Source: CAZFLD01 sp964519835
GTDB lineage: Bacteria; Spirochaetota; Spirochaetia; DSM-27196; CAZFLD01
DNA: 59,988 bases
Direction of reading: 5' to 3'
Assembly (NCBI GenBank): GCA_964519835.1
Contig: CAZFLD010000022.1
Coordinates: forward strand, 1 to 59,988
Shown here: in pieces, positions 25,075 through 33,235 of the stretch
Layout: every line of letters begins with the position of its first letter
Numbering within the stretch: the stretch's first letter is position 1
Made by a program: the position numbers and the translations under genes
The notes under the pieces: generated by a model
Told to the model about the DNA's origin: nothing
Database searches by the model: none
Seen by the model: the letters and a program-made list of their open reading frames with translations, nothing else

Positions 25075-25901
25075 TACTGGGCATCATTCCGTGGTACGAG
25101 GTGCCCGTAGCCTTCCTTATGACCGGCGTGGCGGCGGGCGGGGCCTTTGTGCTCAAAAAGGTGACTGCCGGTGGCGCCCTCGCCGGCTTGGCCGTGGGCG
25201 TCGCGCTCTTTTTGTTTGCCGGACCGGCGGCGTTTGTGATTCTCATGACGTTTTTTATCTCGTCCGTTTTTGCGGGACGCGCCGGCGGCGACCGCAAGTT
25301 GGAGCTCGAACGGATGTGGGAAAAGGGCGGCCGGCGCGACCAGTGGCAGGCGCTTGCCAACACCGGCCCGCAAGCCGCGGTAGCGGTGGCGGCTTTGGTG
25401 GCGGGAAGCTCGGCGCGCACGGACCCCGCCGCCTTTGTGGCAATCGCCGGCGGCTTCGCCGCCGCCACGGCGGACACCTGGGCGAGCGAGTTGGGGTCGG
25501 TGTTTGGCGGCCGGCCGGTAAGTCTGCGGAGCCTTCGCGCCACGCGACCGGGTGAATCAGGCGCCGTCTCGGCAGCCGGCACTGCATTTGGGCTGGCCGG
25601 CGCGCTGCTTGTCGGCGCGTTAGGTCTGTTTCTGGTACGGGGAGTTGTGCGCGAGTCGCAGTCGCAGCCGATCGAAGCCGGCCTTATCATTTTTCTGTCC
25701 GGCGCCGTGGGTTTTTTCCTGGACAGCCTGCTGGGGGCGTTTGTTCAGGTGCAGTTTATCACGAGCTCCGGCGCGCTCGTAGAAAAAAGAAGCCCCGAAG
25801 CAAGGCGTGCCCGTGGACTCCCTTTTGTCGGCAACGACATGGTGAACTTTGTGTCCACAACGGTGGCAACCCTTGGCGCTTGGGCCGTAGCCGCCATGTA
25901 G
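25071..25901 (+). CDS. DUF92 / VTE6-like membrane protein (prenyl-phosphate kinase family)
   Basis: The 276 residues start at GTG 25071 in a GTGA overlap with the previous gene. The longer open frame upstream only shadows that gene. It has about six helices and DUF92 motifs: 'SSVFAGRAGGDRKLELERMW', 'RRDQWQALANTGPQA', 'FAAATADTWASELG', 'RSLRATRPGESGAVS' and 'GNDMVNFVSTTVATL'. The plant member VTE6 phosphorylates phytyl phosphate to phytyl diphosphate. The substrate in this non-photosynthetic context is unknown; salvage of a polyprenol for quinone or lipid-carrier synthesis is the simplest idea. Confidence 0.85.
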   Translation: MILGIIPWYEVPVAFLMTGVAAGGAFVLKKVTAGGALAGLAVGVALFLFAGPAAFVILMTFFISSVFAGRAGGDRKLELERMWEKGGRRDQWQALANTGPQAAVAVAALVAGSSARTDPAAFVAIAGGFAAATADTWASELGSVFGGRPVSLRSLRATRPGESGAVSAAGTAFGLAGALLVGALGLFLVRGVVRESQSQPIEAGLIIFLSGAVGFFLDSLLGAFVQVQFITSSGALVEKRSPEARRARGLPFVGNDMVNFVSTTVATLGAWAVAAM

Positions 25902-25914
25902 CCGACGGACCGGC

Positions 25915-26676
25915 CTACTCCTCGTCGCCTCGGGCGCGGACTTGGCCGGAGCCGGTGACATTCGCGGTGAGGCGCGCCGCCCCCGTGTAGAGGACCGTGC
26001 CACTTCCGGATATCTCCACGTTGAGGCTACGCGACGCATCGACTTCCACTCGACCGCTGCCTCCCATGTCCACTTCGGAGCGCTCGGTAGCCAGTTCGCC
26101 GGCCATAATCGATCCGGATCCCGAGACGTCGCCCCGAAAGCTCACGGCTGCTCCCCGCAGAACCACGGATCCCGAGCCGGTCACCTCCACGTCGACGGTT
26201 TGTGCCTCGACATCGAGAATGATATCTCCGCTGCCGCCGAGGTCGATGTCGAGGCGATCGGTGGCAAAGTCACCGCTGCCGCGAATCGATCCGGACCCTG
26301 AATTTGCGATGCTCTCTATTGTTGGCGTCTCGACCGTTATGTCCAGGCTCGTCACCTCTCGAGTCCCCTGCGAGAAGTAGATGGTCAGCGCCTTTCCCCG
26401 CATCTCGGTTTGAAGCCTGTCCAGCAGATTATCGTCGGTTGTGACCTGGATGGACTGATCCGCACCGGCGACCAAAGAGACCGACCCGATACCCTTGAGG
26501 TCGATTCCGCTAAACACATCTACGTTGCGTGTCTCCGTCGCAAGCTCTCCGGACCCACGCTCTCCAAAGACCCCACAGGAGACAAGCCCCCAAGAGAGCC
26601 AAAAGCACCAAAAGGATAAAAGGAACACACGCGCGCCTCTTAGACGCGGCGATACCGATTTGTTTGTACCGTTCAT
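25915..26676 (-). CDS. GIN-domain (DUF2807) lipoprotein
   Basis: The 253-residue protein starts at ATG 26676, preceded by AGGGAGGT. A hydrophobic leader ends in the lipobox 'GLVSC' (Cys near residue 34). The rest is a beta-solenoid of repeated 'GSGxIxxxxx' rungs: 'NSGSGSIRGSGDF', 'LGGSGDI', 'VTGSGSVVL', 'VSGSGSIMAG', 'MGGSGRVEV' and 'ISGSGTVLYTGAA', typical of DUF2807 head-GIN proteins. These are surface or periplasmic proteins of unknown function, sometimes called putative adhesins. The start overlaps the rlmE stop by 4 bp. It converges with the DUF92 gene. Confidence 0.9.
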   Translation of the reverse strand: MNGTNKSVSPRLRGARVFLLSFWCFWLSWGLVSCGVFGERGSGELATETRNVDVFSGIDLKGIGSVSLVAGADQSIQVTTDDNLLDRLQTEMRGKALTIYFSQGTREVTSLDITVETPTIESIANSGSGSIRGSGDFATDRLDIDLGGSGDIILDVEAQTVDVEVTGSGSVVLRGAAVSFRGDVSGSGSIMAGELATERSEVDMGGSGRVEVDASRSLNVEISGSGTVLYTGAARLTANVTGSGQVRARGDEE

Positions 26677-27263
26677 ACGGACCTCCCTAACTCCTTTAGT
26701 TCGACGCCGACCAAAAACGCCTCCATTGACTCGCTTCTCGAAGCCTTTGGCCGATACAGCGCGGCACGCGCAAAGGCGACGCGAAGCCTGTCGAGGTACG
26801 CCTTCTCTCCCCCGCCGGCGAATATCTTGGCCACGACACACCCGCCGTGACCGAGCAAATCGCTCGCAAGCCGGAACACGGCCTCCACGAGCTCCTCCGA
26901 CCGGCCGGTATCAACCAGCCGGTTGCCGGTTGTTGCGGGCGCGGCGTCGCTTATTACCAAATCAAACGGACCGTACCGGCGCAGGTGCTGTGCAACGGCG
27001 GGATCGAGGATGTCCGCTTGCACAACGGTCGTCTGCTCGTCCGCCTCGAAGGCGGAAAGATCAACTGCAACGATGCTGCCGTTCCGGCCCACCCGCCGGC
27101 GACTCCACCGTGTCCAACTCCCCGGCGCCGCGCCGAGATCCAGCACTGAGACACCCGGCCGAAACAAACGGTATTTCTCATCGATTTCTTGCAATTTGTA
27201 GACCGACCGCGCCGGATAGCCCTCCGACTTTGCCTTTTTTGTCAGATGGTCCTGCTTCCGCAC
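26673..27263 (-). CDS. rlmE: 23S rRNA 2'-O-ribose methyltransferase RlmE (FtsJ)
   Basis: The 196-residue SAM-dependent methyltransferase has the complete catalytic tetrad Lys23 ('SVYKL'), Asp106 ('ISDAAP'), Lys146 ('VVAKIF') and Glu181 ('SMEAF'), and the SAM loop 'VLDLGAAPGSW'. RlmE methylates U2552 of 23S rRNA in the ribosomal A loop. It starts at GTG 27263. The gene sits between a CE7 esterase and the GIN lipoprotein on the same strand. Confidence 0.94.
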   Translation of the reverse strand: MRKQDHLTKKAKSEGYPARSVYKLQEIDEKYRLFRPGVSVLDLGAAPGSWTRWSRRRVGRNGSIVAVDLSAFEADEQTTVVQADILDPAVAQHLRRYGPFDLVISDAAPATTGNRLVDTGRSEELVEAVFRLASDLLGHGGCVVAKIFAGGGEKAYLDRLRVAFARAALYRPKASRSESMEAFLVGVELKELGRSV

Positions 27264-27303
27264 GGTGCTCGTTCCTTATGCTCCCCGTGTTCGCCGCTAT
27301 TCT

Positions 27304-28266
27304 TTACGTCCGCAAGAGGAACCGGAAAAGCCTGTCGTCGCTACCCGGCAAACGTTCGTGCTTGAAGTCCGGGTACACAAGTTTTGCCTTTTTGGACGAT
27401 ATCGCGTTATACGCGGCAAACTGTGTGGACGGCGGGCAGACATCGTCCATCAGAGTGATCGACATCAGCACTTCGGCCCTGATGCGCGGGGCCAGATGGT
27501 GCACATCGATGTAGCCGAGACGATTGAACATCTCATCCACCCGCTCGTGAAGTGGATCGTAGGCTCGTAGGTACTCACGGATCTCCGCGTACGCGCGTTC
27601 GGCAAGGTCCATCTCCCAGACACGCCGGTAGTCCGACAAAAACGGACAGACGGGCGCCACGAGTTTTATGCTCGGGAATAGCGCGGCGCATGCCAGCGTA
27701 AGTCCACCGCCCTGGGACGCACCGGAGGCGGAGATCCGGTTGGGATCGACCGCCGGCAGCTTCGAGACGATACGCGCCAGCTGGGCCGCATCGAGGAATA
27801 TGGAGCGAAACAACAGCTTATCTGCGCCCTCGCTCAAACCGCGGATGATGTGGCCACGAAACGTCGTTCCGCGCACCGCTGCGCTGTCTTCAGAGATGCC
27901 CCCCTGTCCCCGGCAGTCCAATGCGGCAACGGTAAATCCCGCCGCGACGTACGGAAGCTTGTCGAACCAATCTCCCGAGCTTCCCGTGTAGCCGTGGAAT
28001 CTCAGGAGCGCGGGACCGGGTTCCGGCGACGGCTCCTTGGGCTCCAGCAGCTTTGCGTGAACTCGCGCACCTCGAACGCCGGAGAAAAAAAGGTGCCGGC
28101 AGCGCGCGAACGGGGAGTCGAAGTCCGCGTTGATCAACTCGACGTTGTCCGGCTGAGCCTCCAACTCGGCAAGGGCGTTATCCCAGTACGCATCAAAGTC
28201 TGCGGGACGAGGAGTAATGCCCGTGTACGTCTCCAGTTGTTCAAGCGGCATATCGACCAACGGCAT
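27304..28266 (-). CDS. CE7 family acetyl xylan esterase / cephalosporin-C deacetylase
   Basis: The 320-residue alpha/beta hydrolase shows the CE7 motifs 'RGQGG', the nucleophile Ser in 'ASGASQGGG', Asp in 'LMDDVCPPST' and His in 'DFKHERLP'. 'LLRFHGYTGSSGDW' gives the oxyanion region. CE7 enzymes remove acetyl groups from xylo-oligosaccharides and small acetylated compounds in the cytoplasm; no signal peptide is present here. A GGGAG Shine-Dalgarno precedes the ATG. No xylanase or sugar transporter is adjacent. Confidence 0.93.
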   Translation of the reverse strand: MPLVDMPLEQLETYTGITPRPADFDAYWDNALAELEAQPDNVELINADFDSPFARCRHLFFSGVRGARVHAKLLEPKEPSPEPGPALLRFHGYTGSSGDWFDKLPYVAAGFTVAALDCRGQGGISEDSAAVRGTTFRGHIIRGLSEGADKLLFRSIFLDAAQLARIVSKLPAVDPNRISASGASQGGGLTLACAALFPSIKLVAPVCPFLSDYRRVWEMDLAERAYAEIREYLRAYDPLHERVDEMFNRLGYIDVHHLAPRIRAEVLMSITLMDDVCPPSTQFAAYNAISSKKAKLVYPDFKHERLPGSDDRLFRFLLRT

Positions 28267-28361
28267 CGTTGCTCCCTCGCGAGTGGTTTAACGGTCATGC
28301 TACCCCAAGGGCGGGCGGGCAACAAGGGAGCTGGGAACCGGCAACTCCGGGGGCTACACGG

Positions 28362-28390
28362 TTGACCGGCGCAGGCCGCCGCCGTACCTT
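28362..28390 (+). promoter_or_regulatory. Predicted leaderless promoter of the rhomboid gene
   Basis: TTGACC (28362-28367), a 17-nt spacer and TACCTT (28385-28390) end 7 nt before the ATG at 28398, with no Shine-Dalgarno between. The -10 match is weak apart from the TAnnnT core. Confidence 0.35.
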
Positions 28391-28397
28391 CTGGGAC

Positions 28398-29039
28398 ATG
28401 GCTCAGTCCATCATCCGGCGACCTTTTCGCTATAGACACTTCAACGCCGCGTTTATACTCATCGGCATCAACGTGCTTGTGCTGTTTGTCACGGAGCTGA
28501 CCGGTCCACGCGTTCTTTCCTACCTGGCAATGAATCCGGTCCTCGTGGCTCGTGAGGGGTTTTTGTGGCAGTTGCTCTCGTACATGTTTGTGCACGACGG
28601 CATTAGCCACATTCTGTTCAACATGCTCGGACTTCTGTTCTTTGGGACTCAGCTCGAGCGACGAATCGGGAGCAGCGAGTTTTTGTTGTTCTACTTGCTA
28701 ACCGGATTCTTGGCGGGACTATTCTCTTTTGCGGTTTGGTGGTTCACAGGGAACCTACAGATCTTTTTGGTGGGTGCCTCAGGTGCGATTTACGGCGTGC
28801 TCCTTGGCTTTGCCACCTATTTCCCTTTCGCCACGATCTACGTATTTGGGATCCTGCCGGTCAAGGCGCCCATTCTGGTGCTGGCATTCACGGCAATCGA
28901 GCTTTTCTCCCAACTCACACGTCTTGGCGGTCGGGTGGCGCACCTCACGCACTTGGCTGGTTTTGCCGCGGCCTACCTCTATTTAATGATCCGATTGGGC
29001 ATGAACCCGATAAAGATCTTCCTGCAGAACAGACGATAA
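28398..29039 (+). CDS. Rhomboid family intramembrane serine protease
   Basis: The 213-residue membrane protein has six helices. The catalytic Ser lies in 'VGASGAIYG' and the catalytic His in 'AHLTHLAGF'. 'FVHDGISHILFNMLGLLFFG' is the conserved HxxxN-containing helix. I start at MAQSIIRR, because the upstream open frame is Gly/Arg-rich and non-membrane. Rhomboids cut substrates within or next to the membrane; the substrate is unknown. The next gene starts 7 nt after the stop. Confidence 0.9.
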   Translation: MAQSIIRRPFRYRHFNAAFILIGINVLVLFVTELTGPRVLSYLAMNPVLVAREGFLWQLLSYMFVHDGISHILFNMLGLLFFGTQLERRIGSSEFLLFYLLTGFLAGLFSFAVWWFTGNLQIFLVGASGAIYGVLLGFATYFPFATIYVFGILPVKAPILVLAFTAIELFSQLTRLGGRVAHLTHLAGFAAAYLYLMIRLGMNPIKIFLQNRR

Positions 29040-29046
29040 TCAAACC

Positions 29047-29727
29047 ATGAGTACCTCAGCACCAGAGGCGCGCCTCGTAGTCGGGGCGCTGCTCCTGTGC
29101 GTGGCGGTTGGTCCTTTGGCCGCGCAGCCGCAAATCATTACCGGTGTATTCACCGTGGACCTTCGTCCGGCGGTGCATGAGGTTGATCCGGACGTCGATC
29201 GGGAGGAGGTGGCCCTCCGCGGGCTTTTCGACCTAGCCCGCTACTCGTTCGGCGGAATGGTTTTTGGCTTTCGCTTTGACTACGATCCGGGGGAGCTTGC
29301 CCGGCAAAACCCGGAAGAGTTTTATCTCGAGCCTCTTGGGTCTATTCCGTGGGGGGACTCCGCCCTTCGTGTCCGCGAGACGGAGCGGGTGGATACCATC
29401 ATCAGCACAATTGTCGACTTCACGGTAGGGGATGCACGGTCGCCGTGGTTCGAGGGCTGGCGCCGCTCGGGGTTTCCGTCGGCCGGCGGGCAAGGATTTG
29501 CCTCCACTTCGGAAGGGCCGCCGGGAATGATATCCGCGGTGGAGGACGCAATGCGCGCGGCGCTGAGGTCTTATCTTCGCGCAACCGTGCCCGATCGGCC
29601 CGAGCGCGTCCGAGGCCGCCTGGCACTCGATGCGGTGCCGAGGGTCTCCATAAGCCGCGGCGAGTACGTGGCGGTGGTCCGCATCCGCATACAGGTCACC
29701 GACGTGCGGACCCGCCGGGTGTTCTAA
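29047..29727 (+). CDS. Exported protein of unknown function
   Basis: The 226 residues begin with a signal peptide ('ARLVVGALLLCVAVGPLAAQP'). The mature part is beta-rich: 'FTVDLRP', 'YSFGGMVFGFRFDYDPGELARQNPEEFYLEPLG' and 'RGEYVAVVRIRIQVTDVRTRRVF'. I do not recognise a family. It follows the rhomboid gene by 7 nt and is probably co-transcribed. A substrate relation to the protease is possible but unsupported, since no membrane helix is seen after the leader. It ends 23 bp from the convergent phnE. Confidence 0.7.
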   Translation: MSTSAPEARLVVGALLLCVAVGPLAAQPQIITGVFTVDLRPAVHEVDPDVDREEVALRGLFDLARYSFGGMVFGFRFDYDPGELARQNPEEFYLEPLGSIPWGDSALRVRETERVDTIISTIVDFTVGDARSPWFEGWRRSGFPSAGGQGFASTSEGPPGMISAVEDAMRAALRSYLRATVPDRPERVRGRLALDAVPRVSISRGEYVAVVRIRIQVTDVRTRRVF

Positions 29728-29750
29728 GGCCCGACTACACGAGAGGCCGA

Positions 29751-31316
29751 CTACACGAGGCGGTTGCGGATCTCGGCGCTTACGTAGTCCAAGATCGCAA
29801 CGGTCAGGGCGATAAACCACACCGCGATGCCGGCATCCTCATAACGCAATAGGCGGATATACTGGATCAGCAAAAACCCGATACCACCACCACCAACCAG
29901 ACCGATAATCGTCGACATACGCACGTTGATGTCCCATCGGTAGATCGAAAACGACACAAACGGTGAGATCATCTGCGGGATAACCGCGTAGATAATCGTT
30001 TGCAGCTTTGTTGCGCCGGTCGCCTGGATTGCCTCGATAGGCCCGGCGTCGATACCTTCGATCGCCTCGGAATAGAGCTTCCCCAGAGCCGCTATCGAGT
30101 GAATTGTAAGCGCGAGAATACCGGCGAAGGGGCCCAAGCCCACCCAGACAACGGCGATGAGCACCCAGATAAGCGGCTCGATTGAACGAATGATGTTCAG
30201 GATAGTCCTGGTCAAGTAGTAGATGATCTTGGTAATGACGGAGCCGTACATGATGTTTCGGGCCGCAAGGAAGCTAATTGGTATCGAGAAAATGATGCCG
30301 AAAAACGTCGCCATTAACCCCATGATAATCGTCTCTACCATACGTCCGACGGTTAGGCGAAGCGGCTCGCTCGGGAGCGGAGGGCCGACCTCGGTGACCT
30401 GTCGGGCCTCTATCCGGTGATACTGCGGGCCGGACGCGCTTGGTGGTACCAGGCGATACGGCATGTTCATCGTGAAGGAGAAAGAACCGTTGTCGTCGGT
30501 GGTAACCCGAATGTAATCGCCGCCGGCACGAGGGCGAAACTCGCCGCCTATCGGATCCCTCCACCAGATGTCCGTGAGTTTGTTGGGCTCGAAGTTGCCC
30601 CCGACGATCCTGATCTCGGTTCCGGCCACCGAGTCTCCGCCGCTATCTTGTGTCGAGAGGCGGCCGTAAGTCGGTTCGGTGTACAGGTACGGTTCGTCCG
30701 CCTCGGCGTCGGCTCGGTCCGGGGGTTCTACATCCTCGCCTATCTCAACGTCTGCCGTCTCTATGAGTATGCGTTGGCCGGCCGACAAGATGTCCGTATC
30801 GTAGGTGATGGCCGCTTCCCAGGGCCAGATGACCTGTTGCAGCTTGCCCCACGCCTCGGGGAAGTCGGTGATCATACGACCGACGTTGATGTTGCTGATT
30901 TGCCACCCGAGGACAAAGTACGCAACGGTTATGGCCACAAAGAGCCAAGTACTGCCGCGCCGTTTGGTCTTGGCCGAGCGATAGGCGTCCCACGCGGTTA
31001 GGAGCCACATGGCGCCGAACGCAACAAAAACCAGCACAAAAAACCCCGTGCGCCTTTCGACTGCGTGGGCGAAAATTTGCAGGACCTCGTCTTGCACCCG
31101 GCCGAGATCCGCCGCACGCCATACGATAATCGCGCCCACGGAAACAAACGCGGCCAATAGCAACAGTCCACGACGGACCTGTCGGTTTAGGATCTGGCCG
31201 AGTCCGGGGATAATCAGTGACAGAATCCCGGCAACAATGGGAGGAGCAATAGGGTGGATGGTCTGCCTCGTTTGGACACTTTGGCTAGTCTTGGTCTCCG
31301 TTGCCAGATCGCTCAT
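29751..31316 (-). CDS. phnE: PhnE-type phosphonate/phosphate ABC permease with TM2-like N-terminus and inserted Ig/IPT-like domain
   Basis: The 521 residues are about twice the usual ~270. Residues ~25-60 resemble a TM2-type hairpin ('SLIIPGLGQILNRQVRRGLL'), and two more helices follow. Residues ~190-315 form a soluble domain rich in Asp and Glu with an IPT/TIG-like core ('AGTEIRIVGGNFEP', 'VTTDDNGSFSFTMNMP'). Residues ~325-521 are the PhnE core, with 'ETIIMGLMATFFGIIFSIPISFLAARNIM' and the coupling loop 'EAIQATGATKLQTIIYAVIPQMISPF'. It is the last gene of phnDCE; its ATG overlaps phnC by 4 bp. The insert probably faces the periplasm and might contact PhnD, which is inference. Confidence 0.9.
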   Translation of the reverse strand: MSDLATETKTSQSVQTRQTIHPIAPPIVAGILSLIIPGLGQILNRQVRRGLLLLAAFVSVGAIIVWRAADLGRVQDEVLQIFAHAVERRTGFFVLVFVAFGAMWLLTAWDAYRSAKTKRRGSTWLFVAITVAYFVLGWQISNINVGRMITDFPEAWGKLQQVIWPWEAAITYDTDILSAGQRILIETADVEIGEDVEPPDRADAEADEPYLYTEPTYGRLSTQDSGGDSVAGTEIRIVGGNFEPNKLTDIWWRDPIGGEFRPRAGGDYIRVTTDDNGSFSFTMNMPYRLVPPSASGPQYHRIEARQVTEVGPPLPSEPLRLTVGRMVETIIMGLMATFFGIIFSIPISFLAARNIMYGSVITKIIYYLTRTILNIIRSIEPLIWVLIAVVWVGLGPFAGILALTIHSIAALGKLYSEAIEGIDAGPIEAIQATGATKLQTIIYAVIPQMISPFVSFSIYRWDINVRMSTIIGLVGGGGIGFLLIQYIRLLRYEDAGIAVWFIALTVAILDYVSAEIRNRLV

Positions 31317-32110
31317 TGCTGTCCCCCAAGCATTGACGGGGCCACGCTCACGCGCTCGGCCTCCTCTCCGTAGATGTCTTTGAACTGCTGGTCGGTCATC
31401 GCTCGTATCTCTTCACGTGTCCCGCGGTACACGACCCGTCCATCCCGTAATCCGATCACCCGTGTTGCGTAGCGCTGCACCAGGTCCAAGTAGTGGAGGC
31501 TGCAGATAACCGTGATCTTGTCTTCTTGGTTGAGGCGCTCGAGATTGCCGAGAACACCGTGAGCCAACACCGGGTCCAGACTGGCAACCGGCTCGTCGGC
31601 AAGGAGCACTTCGGGCTGTTGCATAAGCGCCCGGGCAATCCCGACGCGTTGCTGCTGGCCGCCGGAAAGCTCGGAAGCACGCTTGCCGATTTGATCCATT
31701 AGGCCGACGCGCTCGAGGGCCCTCCGAGCCATCTGCCTGTCTGAGGCGGGGAAGCGGCCTATAAGCGACCGCCATCCGGACACGTAGCCGAGTCGGCCGG
31801 AAAGCACGTTTGTCATGACATTCGATCGTTTAACAAGATTAAAATGCTGAAAGATCATGCCGATTTGTCGGCGAAAAAGCCTCAGATCGTGGCCCGACGC
31901 GGCGGTTACGTCGTTCCCGTCCCAGAGAACCGTGCCCGACGTTGGGTCCACAAGCCGGTTGATACATCGAAGAAGCGTCGACTTGCCTGATCCGGAAAGA
32001 CCGATCACGACGAGAAACTCTCCCGGGTCCACCCGGAAGCTTACATCTTTTAGGGCCTGTGTCCCGTCGTCATAGGTCTTGGAGAGGTTTTTGATCTCTA
32101 ATACGGCCAT
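31313..32110 (-). CDS. phnC: Phosphonate/phosphate ABC transporter ATPase
   Basis: The 265-residue ATPase starts at ATG 32110 with AAGGAG upstream. It has Walker A 'GLSGSGKST', Q-loop 'MIFQHFNLVKR', signature 'LSGGQQQR', Walker B 'VLLADEPVASLD' and H-loop 'CSLHYLDL'. The order phnD-phnC-phnE matches phosphonate, phosphite or phosphate importers. No C-P lyase or phosphonatase gene lies in the window, so the ligand is not proven. Confidence 0.94.
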   Translation of the reverse strand: MAVLEIKNLSKTYDDGTQALKDVSFRVDPGEFLVVIGLSGSGKSTLLRCINRLVDPTSGTVLWDGNDVTAASGHDLRLFRRQIGMIFQHFNLVKRSNVMTNVLSGRLGYVSGWRSLIGRFPASDRQMARRALERVGLMDQIGKRASELSGGQQQRVGIARALMQQPEVLLADEPVASLDPVLAHGVLGNLERLNQEDKITVICSLHYLDLVQRYATRVIGLRDGRVVYRGTREEIRAMTDQQFKDIYGEEAERVSVAPSMLGGQQ

Positions 32111-32202
32111 TGATTCTCCTTTACTACGGCCACCTGCCGACCGGCGCGGCGATGTCGTCCGGCGGCCCGGTACCACTACTCGGCCGTCGAGCCGAGGGGC
32201 AC

Positions 32203-32240
32203 AAAAAAGCGAGAGCCACGACTCTGCCGTGACTCTCGCT
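32203..32240 (-). terminator. Factor-independent terminator or attenuator between phnD and phnC
   Basis: On the minus strand, AGCGAGAGTCACG (32240-32228) and CGTGGCTCTCGCT (32220-32208) form a 13-bp stem with one mismatch and a 7-nt loop, followed directly by T6 (32208-32203). This is a textbook terminator after phnD. Since phnC follows on the same strand within ~150 bp, partial read-through would give more binding protein than transporter. Confidence 0.85.
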
Positions 32241-32261
32241 GATTGCGTTGGAGTGGGGTTT

Positions 32262-33173
32262 CTACTCCATCAAGGTTACGGGATCGACGCCCGCTGCCTG
32301 GAGAATCTGACGGAAGGGATCGTAGAAGTCGTCACCGCGTCGGGTAAGCTCGGTCCACGAGTAGGCTGCCTGCAGGGCCTCGACACCCTCTTCGGTTTCC
32401 GCAAGGTCTAGGAGCGCCTGCACGATTTCCTCGCGCATGTCATCGGGAACCACCGGGCTGAACTGCACACCGTCGTTTGGAATGTCGGGCGAGATGGAAA
32501 TAACATTTACCTTGTCCATCACGTCGGGATTGTCGTCCTCGATGGTGGTTCGCGCGTCAACATAGCTGGCTCCCGCGTCCACGTCACCATTGTAGACGGC
32601 CGCGATAACTGCCGGGTGTCCGCCCGCATCAACAACCTCGATGTCCTGGTCGACGTTGATCCCCGCCGCGCGCATGGTGATCATCGGAATAATCCAACCC
32701 GATGTGGAGAGGGGGTCCACGCGTGCAAACGTACGACCGGCGAGGTCTTCGACTTGCGTGATGCCTGTGTCCGCGCCGGCCACGATCTGGCCGTTGTAGA
32801 AGGGATTGCCAAACCGAACGGCAACAAGCGCCGCCTCGGCAACACCACGATCGGCGGCAACGATGTAGCCAAACGTATTGAGCGATGCCATGTGGGCGGA
32901 CGGCGGATCCGTGGAGAGGGCCTCCACAACACCGGCGTATTCCGTTGCGACGTTGGTCTCGAAGAAGTAGCCGGTGGCATCGTACAGAAGGTCGGCCATT
33001 TCATCGGCGCCTGAGGCAACCGCTTCCATCTCGCCGGACGGAACAAACGACCAGATGATCGGGTTCTCCTCGCTCCCGAGGGGCGCCTGTTCGGCGTCAC
33101 CCTCCGGCGAACCACCGGCGAAGACGGAAAAGACCATCGCTATCATCAGCAACAAGACAAAAGTCTTTCTCAT
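32262..33173 (-). CDS. phnD: PhnD-type phosphonate/phosphate-binding protein
   Basis: The 303 residues start at ATG 33173, preceded by AAGGAGGA. An earlier in-frame ATG encodes the Shine-Dalgarno itself and is unlikely. The leader 'MRKTFVLLLMIAMVFSVFAGG' followed by an acidic mature start is the style seen in spirochaete binding proteins. The fold has 'HMASLNTFGYIVAADRG', 'FYNGQIVAGAD', 'DPLSTSGWIIPMI' and 'GDVDAGASYVDAR', which match PhnD ligand-binding segments. No lipobox Cys is present. A strong terminator follows. Confidence 0.92.
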   Translation of the reverse strand: MRKTFVLLLMIAMVFSVFAGGSPEGDAEQAPLGSEENPIIWSFVPSGEMEAVASGADEMADLLYDATGYFFETNVATEYAGVVEALSTDPPSAHMASLNTFGYIVAADRGVAEAALVAVRFGNPFYNGQIVAGADTGITQVEDLAGRTFARVDPLSTSGWIIPMITMRAAGINVDQDIEVVDAGGHPAVIAAVYNGDVDAGASYVDARTTIEDDNPDVMDKVNVISISPDIPNDGVQFSPVVPDDMREEIVQALLDLAETEEGVEALQAAYSWTELTRRGDDFYDPFRQILQAAGVDPVTLME

Positions 33174-33235
33174 GATGTCCTCCTTAGACATTGTTGGTGC
33201 TACCTTAACTGCCGATTATTAGAAGTTTGTTAGCG

